This document shows, one piece after another, positions 36,284-44,505 of a DNA stretch of 64,000 nt. The notes beneath the pieces were generated by a model, which was not told the origin of the DNA, did no database searches, and was given only the letters and a program-made list of their open reading frames with translations. A program made the translations under genes and the position numbers. Source of the DNA: an uncultured Chlorobiaceae bacterium (lineage in GTDB: Bacteria; Bacteroidota; Chlorobiia; Chlorobiales; Chlorobiaceae); NCBI GenBank assembly GCA_903994635.1, contig CAJEXQ010000009.1:1-64000 (forward strand). The letters run 5' to 3'. The number at the start of each line of letters is the position of its first letter. The stretch's first letter is position 1.

Positions 36284-37143
36284 TTGAACTGTTTCGCAGG
36301 CGTCTGCAACACTATTCGCTGACCAATGCCGTACAGGAGGAACAGGCAATCAAGGAGATGTTACAGGAGGTTGCGCTTTATGCCCTATGGCGAGCAGAAT
36401 TCTTTGAAAAGGCGGCATTTCAGGGCGGCACTGCTCTGCGTATCCTGCATGGGTTACCGCGTTTTTCAGAAGATCTGGATTTTATTCTATTGGCGCCAGA
36501 TCCGGCATTTCACTGGTCGTCCTATTTCGATTCGCTTACTCAGACGATGGCACAGTTTGGTGTGCATTGCGAATTGAGTGATCGCAGCAACATGAACAAG
36601 GCAGTACGTCAGGCCATGATCAAGAATGATTCTATCGGGCGGCAACTTGACCTGTCATTTTTTGATTCCGACAAACAGCGTAAACTTCTGGTCAAGCTTG
36701 AAATTGATACCAGTCCGCCTGCCGGGACGGGTACAAGTTGGCACTATCTTGATTTCCCCCTCGACTTTGAAATCTGTGCGCAGGATTTGCCCAGCAACTA
36801 TGCCCTTAAACTTCATGCGCTGCTTTGCAGACCCTACCTGAAAGGTCGTGACTGGTTTGATTTTACCTGGTATTGCAAGCAAAAGATCAAGCCAAATCTG
36901 CCACACCTTGCCAATGCCCTGCAACAGTTTGGGCCGTGGTCAGGAGAGAATCTCGCGATTGATGCCTCATGGCTGGCAAGCGCCTTGACCGAAAAAATAA
37001 AGAGTATTGACTGGCCAAAAGCTGCGCAGGATGTCGCTCCTTTTCTTTCTTCCACAGAGCAGCCAAGCCTTTCATTGTGGAGCGAACGTTTCTTTGTCGA
37101 CAAAATCAGCAAGCTGGTGCAAGCGATTGCGGGAGATGGGTAA
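36280..37143 (+). CDS. AbiEii-like nucleotidyltransferase toxin
   Basis: A 287-residue AbiEii/AbiGii-type nucleotidyltransferase. Its GGTALRILHGLPRFSEDLDFIL stretch has the GG(T/S) and D-x-D of the polymerase-beta-like fold. Known members transfer nucleotides to tRNA acceptor ends and stop growth. The ATG at 36280 overlaps the AbiEi stop. The first 27 codons are duplicated at 27786. Confidence 0.88.
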   Translation: MIELFRRRLQHYSLTNAVQEEQAIKEMLQEVALYALWRAEFFEKAAFQGGTALRILHGLPRFSEDLDFILLAPDPAFHWSSYFDSLTQTMAQFGVHCELSDRSNMNKAVRQAMIKNDSIGRQLDLSFFDSDKQRKLLVKLEIDTSPPAGTGTSWHYLDFPLDFEICAQDLPSNYALKLHALLCRPYLKGRDWFDFTWYCKQKIKPNLPHLANALQQFGPWSGENLAIDASWLASALTEKIKSIDWPKAAQDVAPFLSSTEQPSLSLWSERFFVDKISKLVQAIAGDG

Positions 37144-37340
37144 AGAGGTTAAAAGTAGATCAAGGATGCCGAAGTCATTGATAACCGGTTGCTGAATTTG
37201 CGGTTTGAGTCGGAGAATCTGAATGTAAGAAATGCGGTACTATTGACGGTTGAGTTATATTCTTTCAATGAGAAATGGCTAAAGTGGACCCCAGCCGGTA
37301 GACAAAAAGTGGCTGAGTTTAAGTTGGTAACTTGGCCTGT

Positions 37341-37901
37341 TCATGCAGCGGAAAGGCGCTGCCCCTCTTTTACCTTTAACTCTTCTGTCAGTTTGTTCAA
37401 CTTTTTATACTTGTCAACTATCCCTGCACCCCCTCCGCGGGCTGTCCGGTAAACTTTATCAGGTGTACTATAACCCAATGACTGATGCGGTCTTTCGACA
37501 TTAAACAATAAGAAATATTCCTTTAATCAGACCTGGTTGGGTTTTGTGACATCAACTCCTCGCAAAAGATAGGGGTATATCTTGTGCTCTGGATGCGGCT
37601 TGCTGGTGTTGGGGCCCGGTGCCATACCGGCCAACCCCAACATTCTCATAAGCAGCTGAACCCGTTTCCGGTTGATCTTGTGACCCTCGTTACGCAGATA
37701 GTGCATGATTTTACGGCTGCCATAAAATGGATGTCTGGTGTACTCCTTATCAATCAGCTCAAGCAACAGCAGCTCCTCCGCATCAGGAAACAAAACGATA
37801 GAAGGCAAATATACCGTCGAACGATTAATGGACGCAAGCACGCATTGCTTTGCCACCGGCAATGGCTCTTTGTCGCTAACCCACCATCTGCGCGTACTCA
37901 T
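37341..37901 (-). pseudogene. IS3 orfB remnant without catalytic core
   Basis: The N-terminal helix-turn-helix region (YGSRKIMHYLRNEGHKINRKRV) is present to 37530. At 37527 a stop codon (TGA) occurs, then the same frame resumes with the C-terminal region (LFNVERPHQSLGYSTP) and ends with TGA at 37341. Roughly 100 residues including the catalytic acids are missing, so the transposase is dead. Confidence 0.88.
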
Positions 37902-38191
37902 AGGGATAGTCCCGACTTTTTTTTTAGCCAGTCGAGTTCAACCTTTAACCGGCCGAATTCGGAATAGAGCCGTTCGGGATCAGCGGCCGGTTCAACTGGT
38001 TTTGGACCCCGTTTGGAATCAAACAAGCTTGATGCCTGATCCTGCAGCTCTTTCTTCCACGTCCCGACCTGAACGGGGTGCACTCCAAATTCTTGACCGA
38101 TTTCATTCAGCGTTTTGACCCCTTGAATAGCCTCAAGCGCCACCTTGGCCTTAAAGTCACTGCTGAAAATTTTTCGTGTCTTTTTTGTCAT
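37898..38191 (-). CDS. IS3-family transposase orfA
   Basis: About 97 residues with an N-terminal helix-turn-helix (FSSDFKAKVALEAIQGVKTLNEI) and a C-terminal leucine-zipper-like region. Near its end an A9 run (ctaaaaaaaaagtc on the minus strand) is a typical -1 frameshift site that would make OrfAB. The stop overlaps the orfB start (ATGA). A start at 38212 would add seven residues; the ATG at 38191 is preferred. Confidence 0.85.
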   Translation of the reverse strand: MTKKTRKIFSSDFKAKVALEAIQGVKTLNEIGQEFGVHPVQVGTWKKELQDQASSLFDSKRGPKPVEPAADPERLYSEFGRLKVELDWLKKKSGLSL

Positions 38192-38252
38192 TACCTGCTC
38201 CTTTTGGGGCAAGTTAACAACTTAAACCACTGTCTAAAAACCGGGGTCCACT

Positions 38253-38533
38253 ATATTCCTTTTGCCTTTACTGACTATTATGCGCATCATGTTGTGCTGG
38301 CTGAGCCGTTGAGCGGTGTTATGACTGCCGGAAAAGTGGTGCGTTTCAGGCTCAAATCGGATGGCGCTCAAAAGATGATGATTACCCAGCATTCGAAACC
38401 TGTGGCTCATTTGTTGCTGCAGAGTGGCTATTTTACTGGTGATGTTACGCTCGTGCCGGGAGAGGCAGGGGTGTTTGCCAACTATGGTACCGGGAACTCT
38501 TATGCAGGGTTGCTGAACTATCAGGTGGAGTGA
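38253..38533 (+). pseudogene. C-terminal fragment of a surface or transglutaminase-like protein
   Basis: An open frame directly follows the IS end and encodes about 93 residues: HHVVLAEPLSGVMTAGKV, FRLKSDGAQKMMI, and GDVTLVPGEAGVFANYGTGNSY. It looks like a beta-sandwich C-terminal domain. The N-terminal part is not present on the other side of the IS, so deletion as well as insertion occurred. Family is a guess. Confidence 0.55.
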
Positions 38534-38595
38534 TGATCGCGGTCAAATGATATTATACATATCTTGTTCCATGTACTTTTTTTGAACCTCTCACT

Positions 38596-39984
38596 ATGGA
38601 AAAAGATCAGGGTTTTCCTGAATTGGCCCTGTTGAGAGCGACATTTCAGAGTGGGGTGACCCGCGATTTGAAGTGGAGGCGCTCGCAGTTACGGGCGGTT
38701 GATGCCTTTCTCGTTGAGTGTGAAGGGGAGATTGCTGCCGCATTGCATGATGATCTGCGAAAATCTGCAGCAGAGCTGTTTTTAACAGAAACAAACTATC
38801 TCCGGGGCGAAATTCGCTACGCCTTGAAGCACCTGAAGTTGTGGATGAAGCCTCATCGGGTTTCTGTTGCCTTGGCCTATCAGCCAGCGAAAGCCTGGTA
38901 CTCGCGTGAACCTTATGGGGTTGTCCTCATCATGGGGGCATGGAACTACCCGTTGCATCTTTGTCTTGCCCCTCTTGTCAGCGCCATTGCGGCGGGTAAT
39001 TGCGTGATTATCAAACCGTCAGAACTTGCTCCACATACCTCTGCCGTTATTGCTGCAGGGTTGGCGCGATATCTGGACCGGAAGGCGATTGCGGTGGTCG
39101 AAGGTGGAGTGAAGGTGGTCAAGGCTCTGCTTGAGGAGCGATTTAACTATATCTTTTATACTGGTAGTGAGGCGGTTGGTCGGGAGGTGATGTCTGCTGC
39201 CGCAAAGCATCTGACTCCTTTGACGCTGGAGCTTGGGGGAAAATGTCCCTGTATTGTTGATGAACATTCGGACATCAGAGTGGCAGCGCGTCGAATTGTA
39301 TGGGCCAAGTTTTTGAATGCGGGCCAGACCTGTCTTGCTCCTGATTATGTTCTTGTTCACGAAACGCGGGAGGCTGAGCTGCTCCGCTCAATGGAGGAGG
39401 CTATCGTAAGTTATTACGGTGATGAGCCCCGTACCAGTCCCGAATATCCTCGTATTGTTAATGCCTTTCATGTCAGACGGCTTGCATCGCTTATGGAGGA
39501 TGCTTCAATCTGGAGTGGGGGAAGTACAAATTCGGATGATTGTTATGTTGCTCCAACCATTCTTTGCGGGGTAACACCAACATCACCACTCATGCAGTCA
39601 GAGATTTTTGGCCCCTTGCTGCCGGTTATTGCGTATAAAGAGCTTGGTGAGGCGCTCAACATTGTTGCCAGCAAAAAAGAGCCTCTGGCGATCTACCTTT
39701 TCTCTTCTGACCGGTTGGTGCAGGAGCGGGTGGTGAGCGGCTCCCGTTCAGGAGGAGTGTGTATCAACGATTTGCTGTTTCAGGCGGTGCCTCACGGGCT
39801 TCCATTTGGGGGAGTTGGTAGCAGTGGCTTTGGCTGTTATCATGGCCGATTTGGGTTCGAGACCTTTTCCTGGCCGCGAAGTGTTTTCCATAAAGGGCTC
39901 CATCCGGATACAACTTTGCGTTATCCGCCCTACAGCGGCAAAACATTCAGTGTTGTCAGGCGATTGCTCCATTGGTTTGGCTAA
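38596..39984 (+). CDS. Aldehyde dehydrogenase (ALDH3-like)
   Basis: A 462-residue NAD(P)-dependent aldehyde dehydrogenase: MGAWNYPLHLCLAPL, LELGGKCPCIV (general-base Glu) and NAGQTCLAPDY (catalytic Cys). FGGVGSSGFGCYHGRFGFETFS is typical of ALDH3/coniferyl-type enzymes. The C-terminal hydrophobic helix of membrane-bound ALDH3 is short here. It oxidises medium-chain or aromatic aldehydes. It stands alone in the accessory island. Confidence 0.93.
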   Translation: MEKDQGFPELALLRATFQSGVTRDLKWRRSQLRAVDAFLVECEGEIAAALHDDLRKSAAELFLTETNYLRGEIRYALKHLKLWMKPHRVSVALAYQPAKAWYSREPYGVVLIMGAWNYPLHLCLAPLVSAIAAGNCVIIKPSELAPHTSAVIAAGLARYLDRKAIAVVEGGVKVVKALLEERFNYIFYTGSEAVGREVMSAAAKHLTPLTLELGGKCPCIVDEHSDIRVAARRIVWAKFLNAGQTCLAPDYVLVHETREAELLRSMEEAIVSYYGDEPRTSPEYPRIVNAFHVRRLASLMEDASIWSGGSTNSDDCYVAPTILCGVTPTSPLMQSEIFGPLLPVIAYKELGEALNIVASKKEPLAIYLFSSDRLVQERVVSGSRSGGVCINDLLFQAVPHGLPFGGVGSSGFGCYHGRFGFETFSWPRSVFHKGLHPDTTLRYPPYSGKTFSVVRRLLHWFG

Positions 39985-39985
39985 G

Positions 39986-40036
39986 CACTTATCACCTTGT
40001 CATTTCGACGAATGAAGTGAGGAGAAATCTTATAGC
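39986..40036 (+). repeat. Half copy of the dispersed palindromic repeat
   Basis: cttatcaccttgtcatttcg and the gaagtgaggagaaatctta segment match 27621-27670 with two differences. The right-hand arm is absent. It lies between the aldehyde dehydrogenase and the thioredoxin gene. Confidence 0.85.
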
Positions 40037-40079
40037 TTTAATCTTGTCTTGTGAAATGTTGTGACAAAAAGGAGATGCA

Positions 40080-40451
40080 ATGAACTATGCAAAAGTGTTT
40101 TTCCTGACAATATGTATCTCGTTGATGCTCTGGTCAGGCAACGCGCAGACTGTTATCAAACCTCGGGTAACCTTTGTTGAGCTTGGCGCGACGTGGTGTA
40201 CTCCCTGCAAGTTGATGCAGCCGGTGATGCGTTCTCTTGAAAGCAGATATGGAGAGCAGCTCAAGGTGATTTTTTATAATGTCTCCAGTGCAAAGGAGCG
40301 GAGTTATGCGCAACAGTATCATATACGGCTGATTCCGACGCAGGTTTTTCTGGATAGTAACGGGAAGGAGTTTTTCCGTCATGAAGGATTTTTTCCTGAA
40401 ACAGAGATTGATAAACTCTTGAGGCAACAAGGGCTCAGCCCGACGAAATAA
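40080..40451 (+). CDS. Exported thioredoxin-fold protein
   Basis: A 123-residue protein with a signal peptide (ending near NAQ) and a WCTPC redox motif near residue 40, then a typical TrxA-like core with cis-Pro in RLIPTQVFLD. It would reduce or oxidise exported disulfides. The downstream gene encodes a CcdA-type membrane electron carrier, so CcdA probably keeps it reduced. The pair is separated by 13 bases. Confidence 0.88.
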   Translation: MNYAKVFFLTICISLMLWSGNAQTVIKPRVTFVELGATWCTPCKLMQPVMRSLESRYGEQLKVIFYNVSSAKERSYAQQYHIRLIPTQVFLDSNGKEFFRHEGFFPETEIDKLLRQQGLSPTK

Positions 40452-40464
40452 CGGAGAGAAGACT

Positions 40465-41169
40465 ATGCTTGAATCCCTTTTTTCTGCATTGACGATGGCG
40501 CTCAGCGAGAGTTACCTTGTTGCTCTTGCCGCCTCATTTGCCTGGGGGATACTCAGTGTTCTGCTCAGCCCCTGCCATATTTCGGCCATTCCTCTTGTTA
40601 TCGGCTATATCAGCAGCCATGGACGGGTAAAGGTGCAACGAACAGTCTCTCTCTCGCTCCTCTTTGCATCCGGCAGTTTGGGTACTATCGCTATGATCGG
40701 GGTGATCACCGCCTCCATGGGGAGGATGCTTGGTGATACGGGAGTGTGGGGGAACTACGTAATTGCCGGGGTATTTATTGTTATGGGGCTTTACCTTATG
40801 GAGATTATCACCTTGAACTGGCGGGGAATCGTACTCCCCGACGAACAGCGTGGCGGACTCTGGGGAGCTTTTTTATTGGGTCTCCTTTTTGGCATTGGCC
40901 TCGGTCCTTGCACCTTTGCTTTTCTTGCCCCTGTTCTTGGTGTTGTTTTCACTCTTGCATCCGGAGACTGGCTCAAAGCAGTTTTACTGATTGGAGCTTT
41001 CGGAATTGGTCATGCTGCGGTCATTGCTGTTGCAGGCAGCATGACCAGTCTGGTGCAACATTACCTTGACTGGGCCGGAAAATCTTCGGCAATGCTCTCT
41101 GTCAAGCGAGGTTCTGGTGTTGTGCTGCTTCTGGCAGGGCTCTATTTTCTTTATGCCGCTCTTTTTTAG
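40465..41169 (+). CDS. ccdA: CcdA/DsbD-type membrane thiol transporter
   Basis: A 234-residue protein with six predicted helices. The two redox cysteines are in LSPCHISAIP (helix 1) and GLGPCTFAFL (helix 4). It carries electrons from cytoplasmic thioredoxin to the exported thioredoxin encoded just before. In some bacteria CcdA serves cytochrome c maturation; here the adjacent thioredoxin is the likely partner. Confidence 0.9.
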   Translation: MLESLFSALTMALSESYLVALAASFAWGILSVLLSPCHISAIPLVIGYISSHGRVKVQRTVSLSLLFASGSLGTIAMIGVITASMGRMLGDTGVWGNYVIAGVFIVMGLYLMEIITLNWRGIVLPDEQRGGLWGAFLLGLLFGIGLGPCTFAFLAPVLGVVFTLASGDWLKAVLLIGAFGIGHAAVIAVAGSMTSLVQHYLDWAGKSSAMLSVKRGSGVVLLLAGLYFLYAALF

Positions 41170-41200
41170 GGGTCAGGTATCAGGCGCCAACTCTATTGCT

Positions 41201-41763
41201 ATGATTATCAGTGTCAGCCGACGGAGTGATATTCCGCCTTTTACGGCGAGTGGTTTATGAACCGCTTGAGAGCAGGGGAGGCGCTGGTACGCAATCCCAT
41301 GCAAAAAAACCAGGTCAGTCGCATTCTGCTTACCCCTGAAACGGTTGATGCCTTTGTCTTCTGGAAAAAAAATCCGACCTCTTTTCTCCACTGCCTGCCG
41401 GAGATACAAGCGCTTGGTTATCCCTTTTATTTTCTCTTTACCCTTACCCCTTACGATGCAACGCTGGAGCCAGGTGTACCGCAAACAGAGAAGAGGTTGG
41501 AGGTATTCAGGAGGTTGTCGGAGTTGATTGGGGCTGAAAATGTTACTTGCCCGCACGGCTGCATCTACTGCTATGCGGTCTCAACCACAGCCAAAGCCCT
41601 GATGGCCCACCAGCGCTTTGATCCCTTGTCGCCCCTGCTGTGCGACACGTTGCCGGGAGATGAGATCATTACAACGGCGGCGGTTCGAAAGCGCGGGGTA
41701 GCAAGAGCGGCAGAACCGGTTCTGGCATTACAGCAGGGTGAACTGTGGCCTCAGAGAGGCTAA
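41201..41763 (+). pseudogene. DUF1848-like gene with frameshift and internal deletion
   Basis: The true start at 41201 encodes MIISVSRRSDIPPF, after which a T is missing from a run at 41239-41242. Restoring it gives FYGEWFMNRLRAG, the usual continuation. The frame at 41257 continues with LVRNPMQKNQVSRI and FWKKNPTSF, then jumps at about residue 90 to CPHGCIYCYAV near the family C-terminus. About 150 residues are missing. DUF1848 proteins have an Fe-S-like CxxxCxxC motif and are uncharacterised. Confidence 0.75.
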
Positions 41764-41812
41764 TCTAAGCGGGGATTATTTTTGCATCAAGCTTCACGAA
41801 AAATTCGGGTTT

Positions 41813-41995
41813 TGATGCGTGCACGGTGGCTGCAAACCGACGGTGTTAGCCTGTTCTATCAGCAGGTTAATTTCGTCATCATGACGCGTGTCGTCAAGTT
41901 GTGAGCCATAGAGCCAGATGGGCGCACTCGTTCACGCTATTGTGCGGCAGGTGGTGACGATGGTGTTGATTTAGTCTGCTGTCAAGCGCATGGCG
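41813..41995 (-). pseudogene. Degraded copy of the MNT nucleotidyltransferase gene
   Basis: This stretch aligns with 43645-43830 base by base (gtgcacggt..gctgcaaac.gacggtgt, then gacgcgtgtcgtcaag against gacgtgtgtcgtccag). Several indels destroy the frame. The rest of the gene is missing. Confidence 0.7.
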
Positions 41996-42237
41996 ATTTG
42001 TTCTCTTGAAAGAAAACGCCACAGCGTGTTCGTGAGTGCGCATTGCGTTTTATATTCTACAGGGCTCCGAATGGCTTTTATGAATCAAGATAAAAGATCA
42101 AGCCAGCACCGTTCTATTTTTCATCATACTCAAAGTTGCAGCAAAGAGTATTTCTCTTAATGAATTTAGAGGTAAGCCGACAATTCGACAGAATCAGGCG
42201 GGTGATGGAGCTTTTACCACCACCCACAAGACGGTTT
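41996..42237. other. Stretch with a second repeat fragment
   Basis: Contains a fragment matching part of 43880-44000 (aagataaaaga, then gcaaagagt and gtaagccgacaa). No gene is seen. It suggests the neighbourhood of the nucleotidyltransferase was duplicated with it. Confidence 0.5.
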
Positions 42238-42576
42238 TTAATCCATCAGCACAGATGCCAGTGCCTGTCCTTTATCTGCCCCATGCTCAACGGCGACAGC
42301 AAAAATATAGACACCAGCTTTCCATGTTTGCGTTCCGATAGGTATCACATTGATGAGATAAAAACCGGGGAAAACTCCTGCCGTGACAGAAGTGATATTG
42401 ACCAAAGCCCCACCAGGGCCGACGATCAAAGGATTTGCTTTAAAATTGGCCGCTGTAAGCCCACTGACTGGCACCCCATTAACATCGGTTACGGACGCGA
42501 TGATATAATTGGGTTGACGGTTCCCCGGAGCAGCTATTGTGTCTTCGGAGAATGCTGTTACAATTAATCTTGCCAT
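42238..42576 (-). CDS. Small beta-rich uncharacterised protein
   Basis: A 112-residue protein starting MARLIVTAFSEDTIAAPGNRQ, followed by strands such as IASVTDVNGVPVSGLTAANF that resemble an Ig-like or invasin-like fold, and ending KGQALASVLMD. No signal peptide. A ggagac sequence precedes the ATG. Relatives are recalled only as hypothetical proteins. It lies between decayed genes. Confidence 0.6.
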   Translation of the reverse strand: MARLIVTAFSEDTIAAPGNRQPNYIIASVTDVNGVPVSGLTAANFKANPLIVGPGGALVNITSVTAGVFPGFYLINVIPIGTQTWKAGVYIFAVAVEHGADKGQALASVLMD

Positions 42577-42992
42577 ACGTTTTGTCTCCTTATAGAGTTA
42601 AGAGCTGGTATCTTTTTATTGGTAAGGCAACCCTCCAGCTACAAAGTTACCTTACCTTCATCCTGTAACACGGCAGTAAAGGAAGCGTCTTTTCACTTCG
42701 GAATCATCATTCGTTAGCCGCATACTCACGGAATCTCGGTAAAATTTTTGCTTTTTACAAAAAAATCTCACTTGTACAGGTGCTTGAAAAGCTTAGAAAA
42801 ATTAATGGCTCTCTTCTCAAACTCGATAATTACATTGAAAAGGGAGATTTTTTATCCAAGCCAATCGCTCTGCTTTTCATCTGCGCGCAAAGCTGCGGCA
42901 AAGAGTATTTCGGTTCTCAATACTGCGCCGGTGCTTTCCCAACGTCCACCTAAATTCCGCTGCACCAATTCGCGCTTGAGGCCGGTTCAGTT
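42577..42992. other. Mostly decayed sequence with one coding-like remnant
   Basis: About 416 bases. On the minus strand at 42840-42990 a frame gives RWESTGAVLRTEILFAAALR, ending WLG before a stop. It resembles the short motif at 43925-44000. No full gene is seen. Confidence 0.45.
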
Positions 42993-43528
42993 TCATTCCG
43001 TAATCAGGTAAAACTCTTCAGAAAAATCGGGACTATGGGGGCATATCCCCAGCTCTTGTTCACAGTATATGATAAAGCGTCGGGCGATCTGGTAGAGGGT
43101 GCTTGTCAGGGTCTGTAGTGTGTTGAAGTGGTCAGCAACTTCATCATAGCTGATTTCGTAGTCATGGGTGGCCAGATTTCTTGCCGTTTGGGCCACTTGC
43201 CACTTTTCAACAGAACGAATGACCTGTTTTTTTTCAAAGATAGCCAGCACTTTGATGAAGCTGTCCGCCTGTTCACCCGAGAGCAACAGGCTGTGGCGCA
43301 TGGCTGAGCCCAGCGTGTCCTGAAGTTTGGCAAAGCGTTCATTGATTGTGGACAAGGCTTCGAAAAGGTCGTTGTTTTTTTTGCAGAATCAGCACTGAGC
43401 CGGTGAGTGGCCAATTCAATGGTTCTTTGCGATGCGTCGAGGAAGTAAACGCAGCGTTGGATCGCCTCGAGCAGGTTGGCCAGATGCTGTTTTTCTGGAA
43501 ATAATAGTTCAGATGTTGATGACTTCAT
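42993..43528 (-). pseudogene. HEPN-type partner of an MNT nucleotidyltransferase, frameshifted
   Basis: Two frames join at a run of eight T (43375-43382). Frame one starts at 43528 (MKSSTSELLFPEKQHLANLL) and frame two continues with FEALSTINERFAKLQD to a stop at 42993. Adding one A on the minus strand would restore about 178 residues. RNLATHDYEISYDEVA resembles a HEPN/HI0074-type helix. The start overlaps the nucleotidyltransferase stop (ATGA). Confidence 0.7.
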
Positions 43529-43879
43529 GTCGTGATTTCCAGTAGTTTTGCTTCAGCGCGAGCAATGGAGAGAAACGGATTTTCGGGGGCACCGGGGTTT
43601 TTCACCAACAGATCAACAGGAAGGCTGAGCGTTTGTTCCAACCGGGTTTTGATTCGTGCACGGAGCAGCAAACTGACGGTGTCTGCCGGTTCGATCAGCA
43701 GATCAATATCGCCACCATGACGTGTGTCGTCCAGCCGTGAGCCGTAGAGCAAGACAAGGGCACTCGCTCCCGCTACGGTGCGGCCAAGTGGTGACGATGG
43801 TGTTAATTTGGTCCGTTGTCAAGCGCTTGGTGTATTGGGTCTGTTGTCGTGCCCCTACGGGCTGCGATGTTCTTTTCAT
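43525..43879 (-). pseudogene. MNT-domain nucleotidyltransferase, frameshifted
   Basis: The C-terminal frame has LLYGSRLDDTRHGGDIDLLIE, with the G-S and D-x-D signature of minimal nucleotidyltransferases. The N-terminal part (KRLTTDQINTIVTT) is in another frame, so one base is missing near 43786. Without repair only a TTG start at 43752 remains. With the HEPN gene it forms an MntA/HepT-like pair in which both genes are broken. Confidence 0.7.
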
Positions 43880-44035
43880 AAGGACCAAAATACCTTCCAA
43901 GATAAAAGATTTTTTTTCATTCAGGTAATCGCTTTCGTTTCCATCCAGTTTCAAAGCCGCTGCAAAGAGTCTTTTCCTCAATGATTTCAGAGGGTAGCCG
44001 ACAACATCACTTTGCAAGATAATAGGCAATAACAA

Positions 44036-44505
44036 AGTTTTACAAACTACAATAACAAGGGCGATTGGCAGGTGTGCCGCGCTTTGTCGGGCGCGGCGAA
44101 GATGCTGAGCGGATTATTCACACCATGAAACTGGGCAAAAACGATATTTGCGAAATAAACCCGTTTCTTATCCCTGTACCAACCCTGTGGAACACCCGTG
44201 AACGGTCACAATATACCATGCGGTTACAATCCCTGTGGTCGGGATGGCGAGAAGAGGTACTTGCACTTTTTCCACCAGCGCCTGGACTTCTGCAGAGCGC
44301 TATGTTGTGGGGTGTATGGTTGATGGGGGAGTTATGAAAAGTCTGTAACGAATGCTCAAAGAGTTATCGAGGAGTGGGTCGAAACCGCTAATTCTCCTGG
44401 GAGGCCGGTACCGGAACCAAAGGGGCGGCTGATGTATGCTTGACGTGCTGTATTCAGCATGGTAAGGGTCGGTTGAAGCAGCTTACAAAAACGTTGTCTG
44501 CAGCC
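44036..44505. other. Unassigned stretch before cydC
   Basis: An open frame at 44065-44337 on the plus strand encodes 90 residues with no recognised family. Codon use and start context are weak. The rest has no gene. It may hold decayed DNA. Confidence 0.35.

Larger units (their letters stand above)
37283..38252 (-). mobile_element. Internally deleted IS3-family element
   Basis: Imperfect inverted ends (agtggacccc at 37283 and ggggtccact at 38243-38252) enclose orfA and a remnant of orfB. The element is about 970 bases, shorter than a full IS3 element of about 1.2-1.3 kb. The region encoding the DDE core is gone. No clear target duplication was found. A coding fragment on its right is cut off at the IS end. 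Confidence 0.85.

Noticed and set aside
42748-43011. An 87-codon plus-strand frame
   Set aside because: It overlaps the end of the HEPN-type gene antisense and has no domain.
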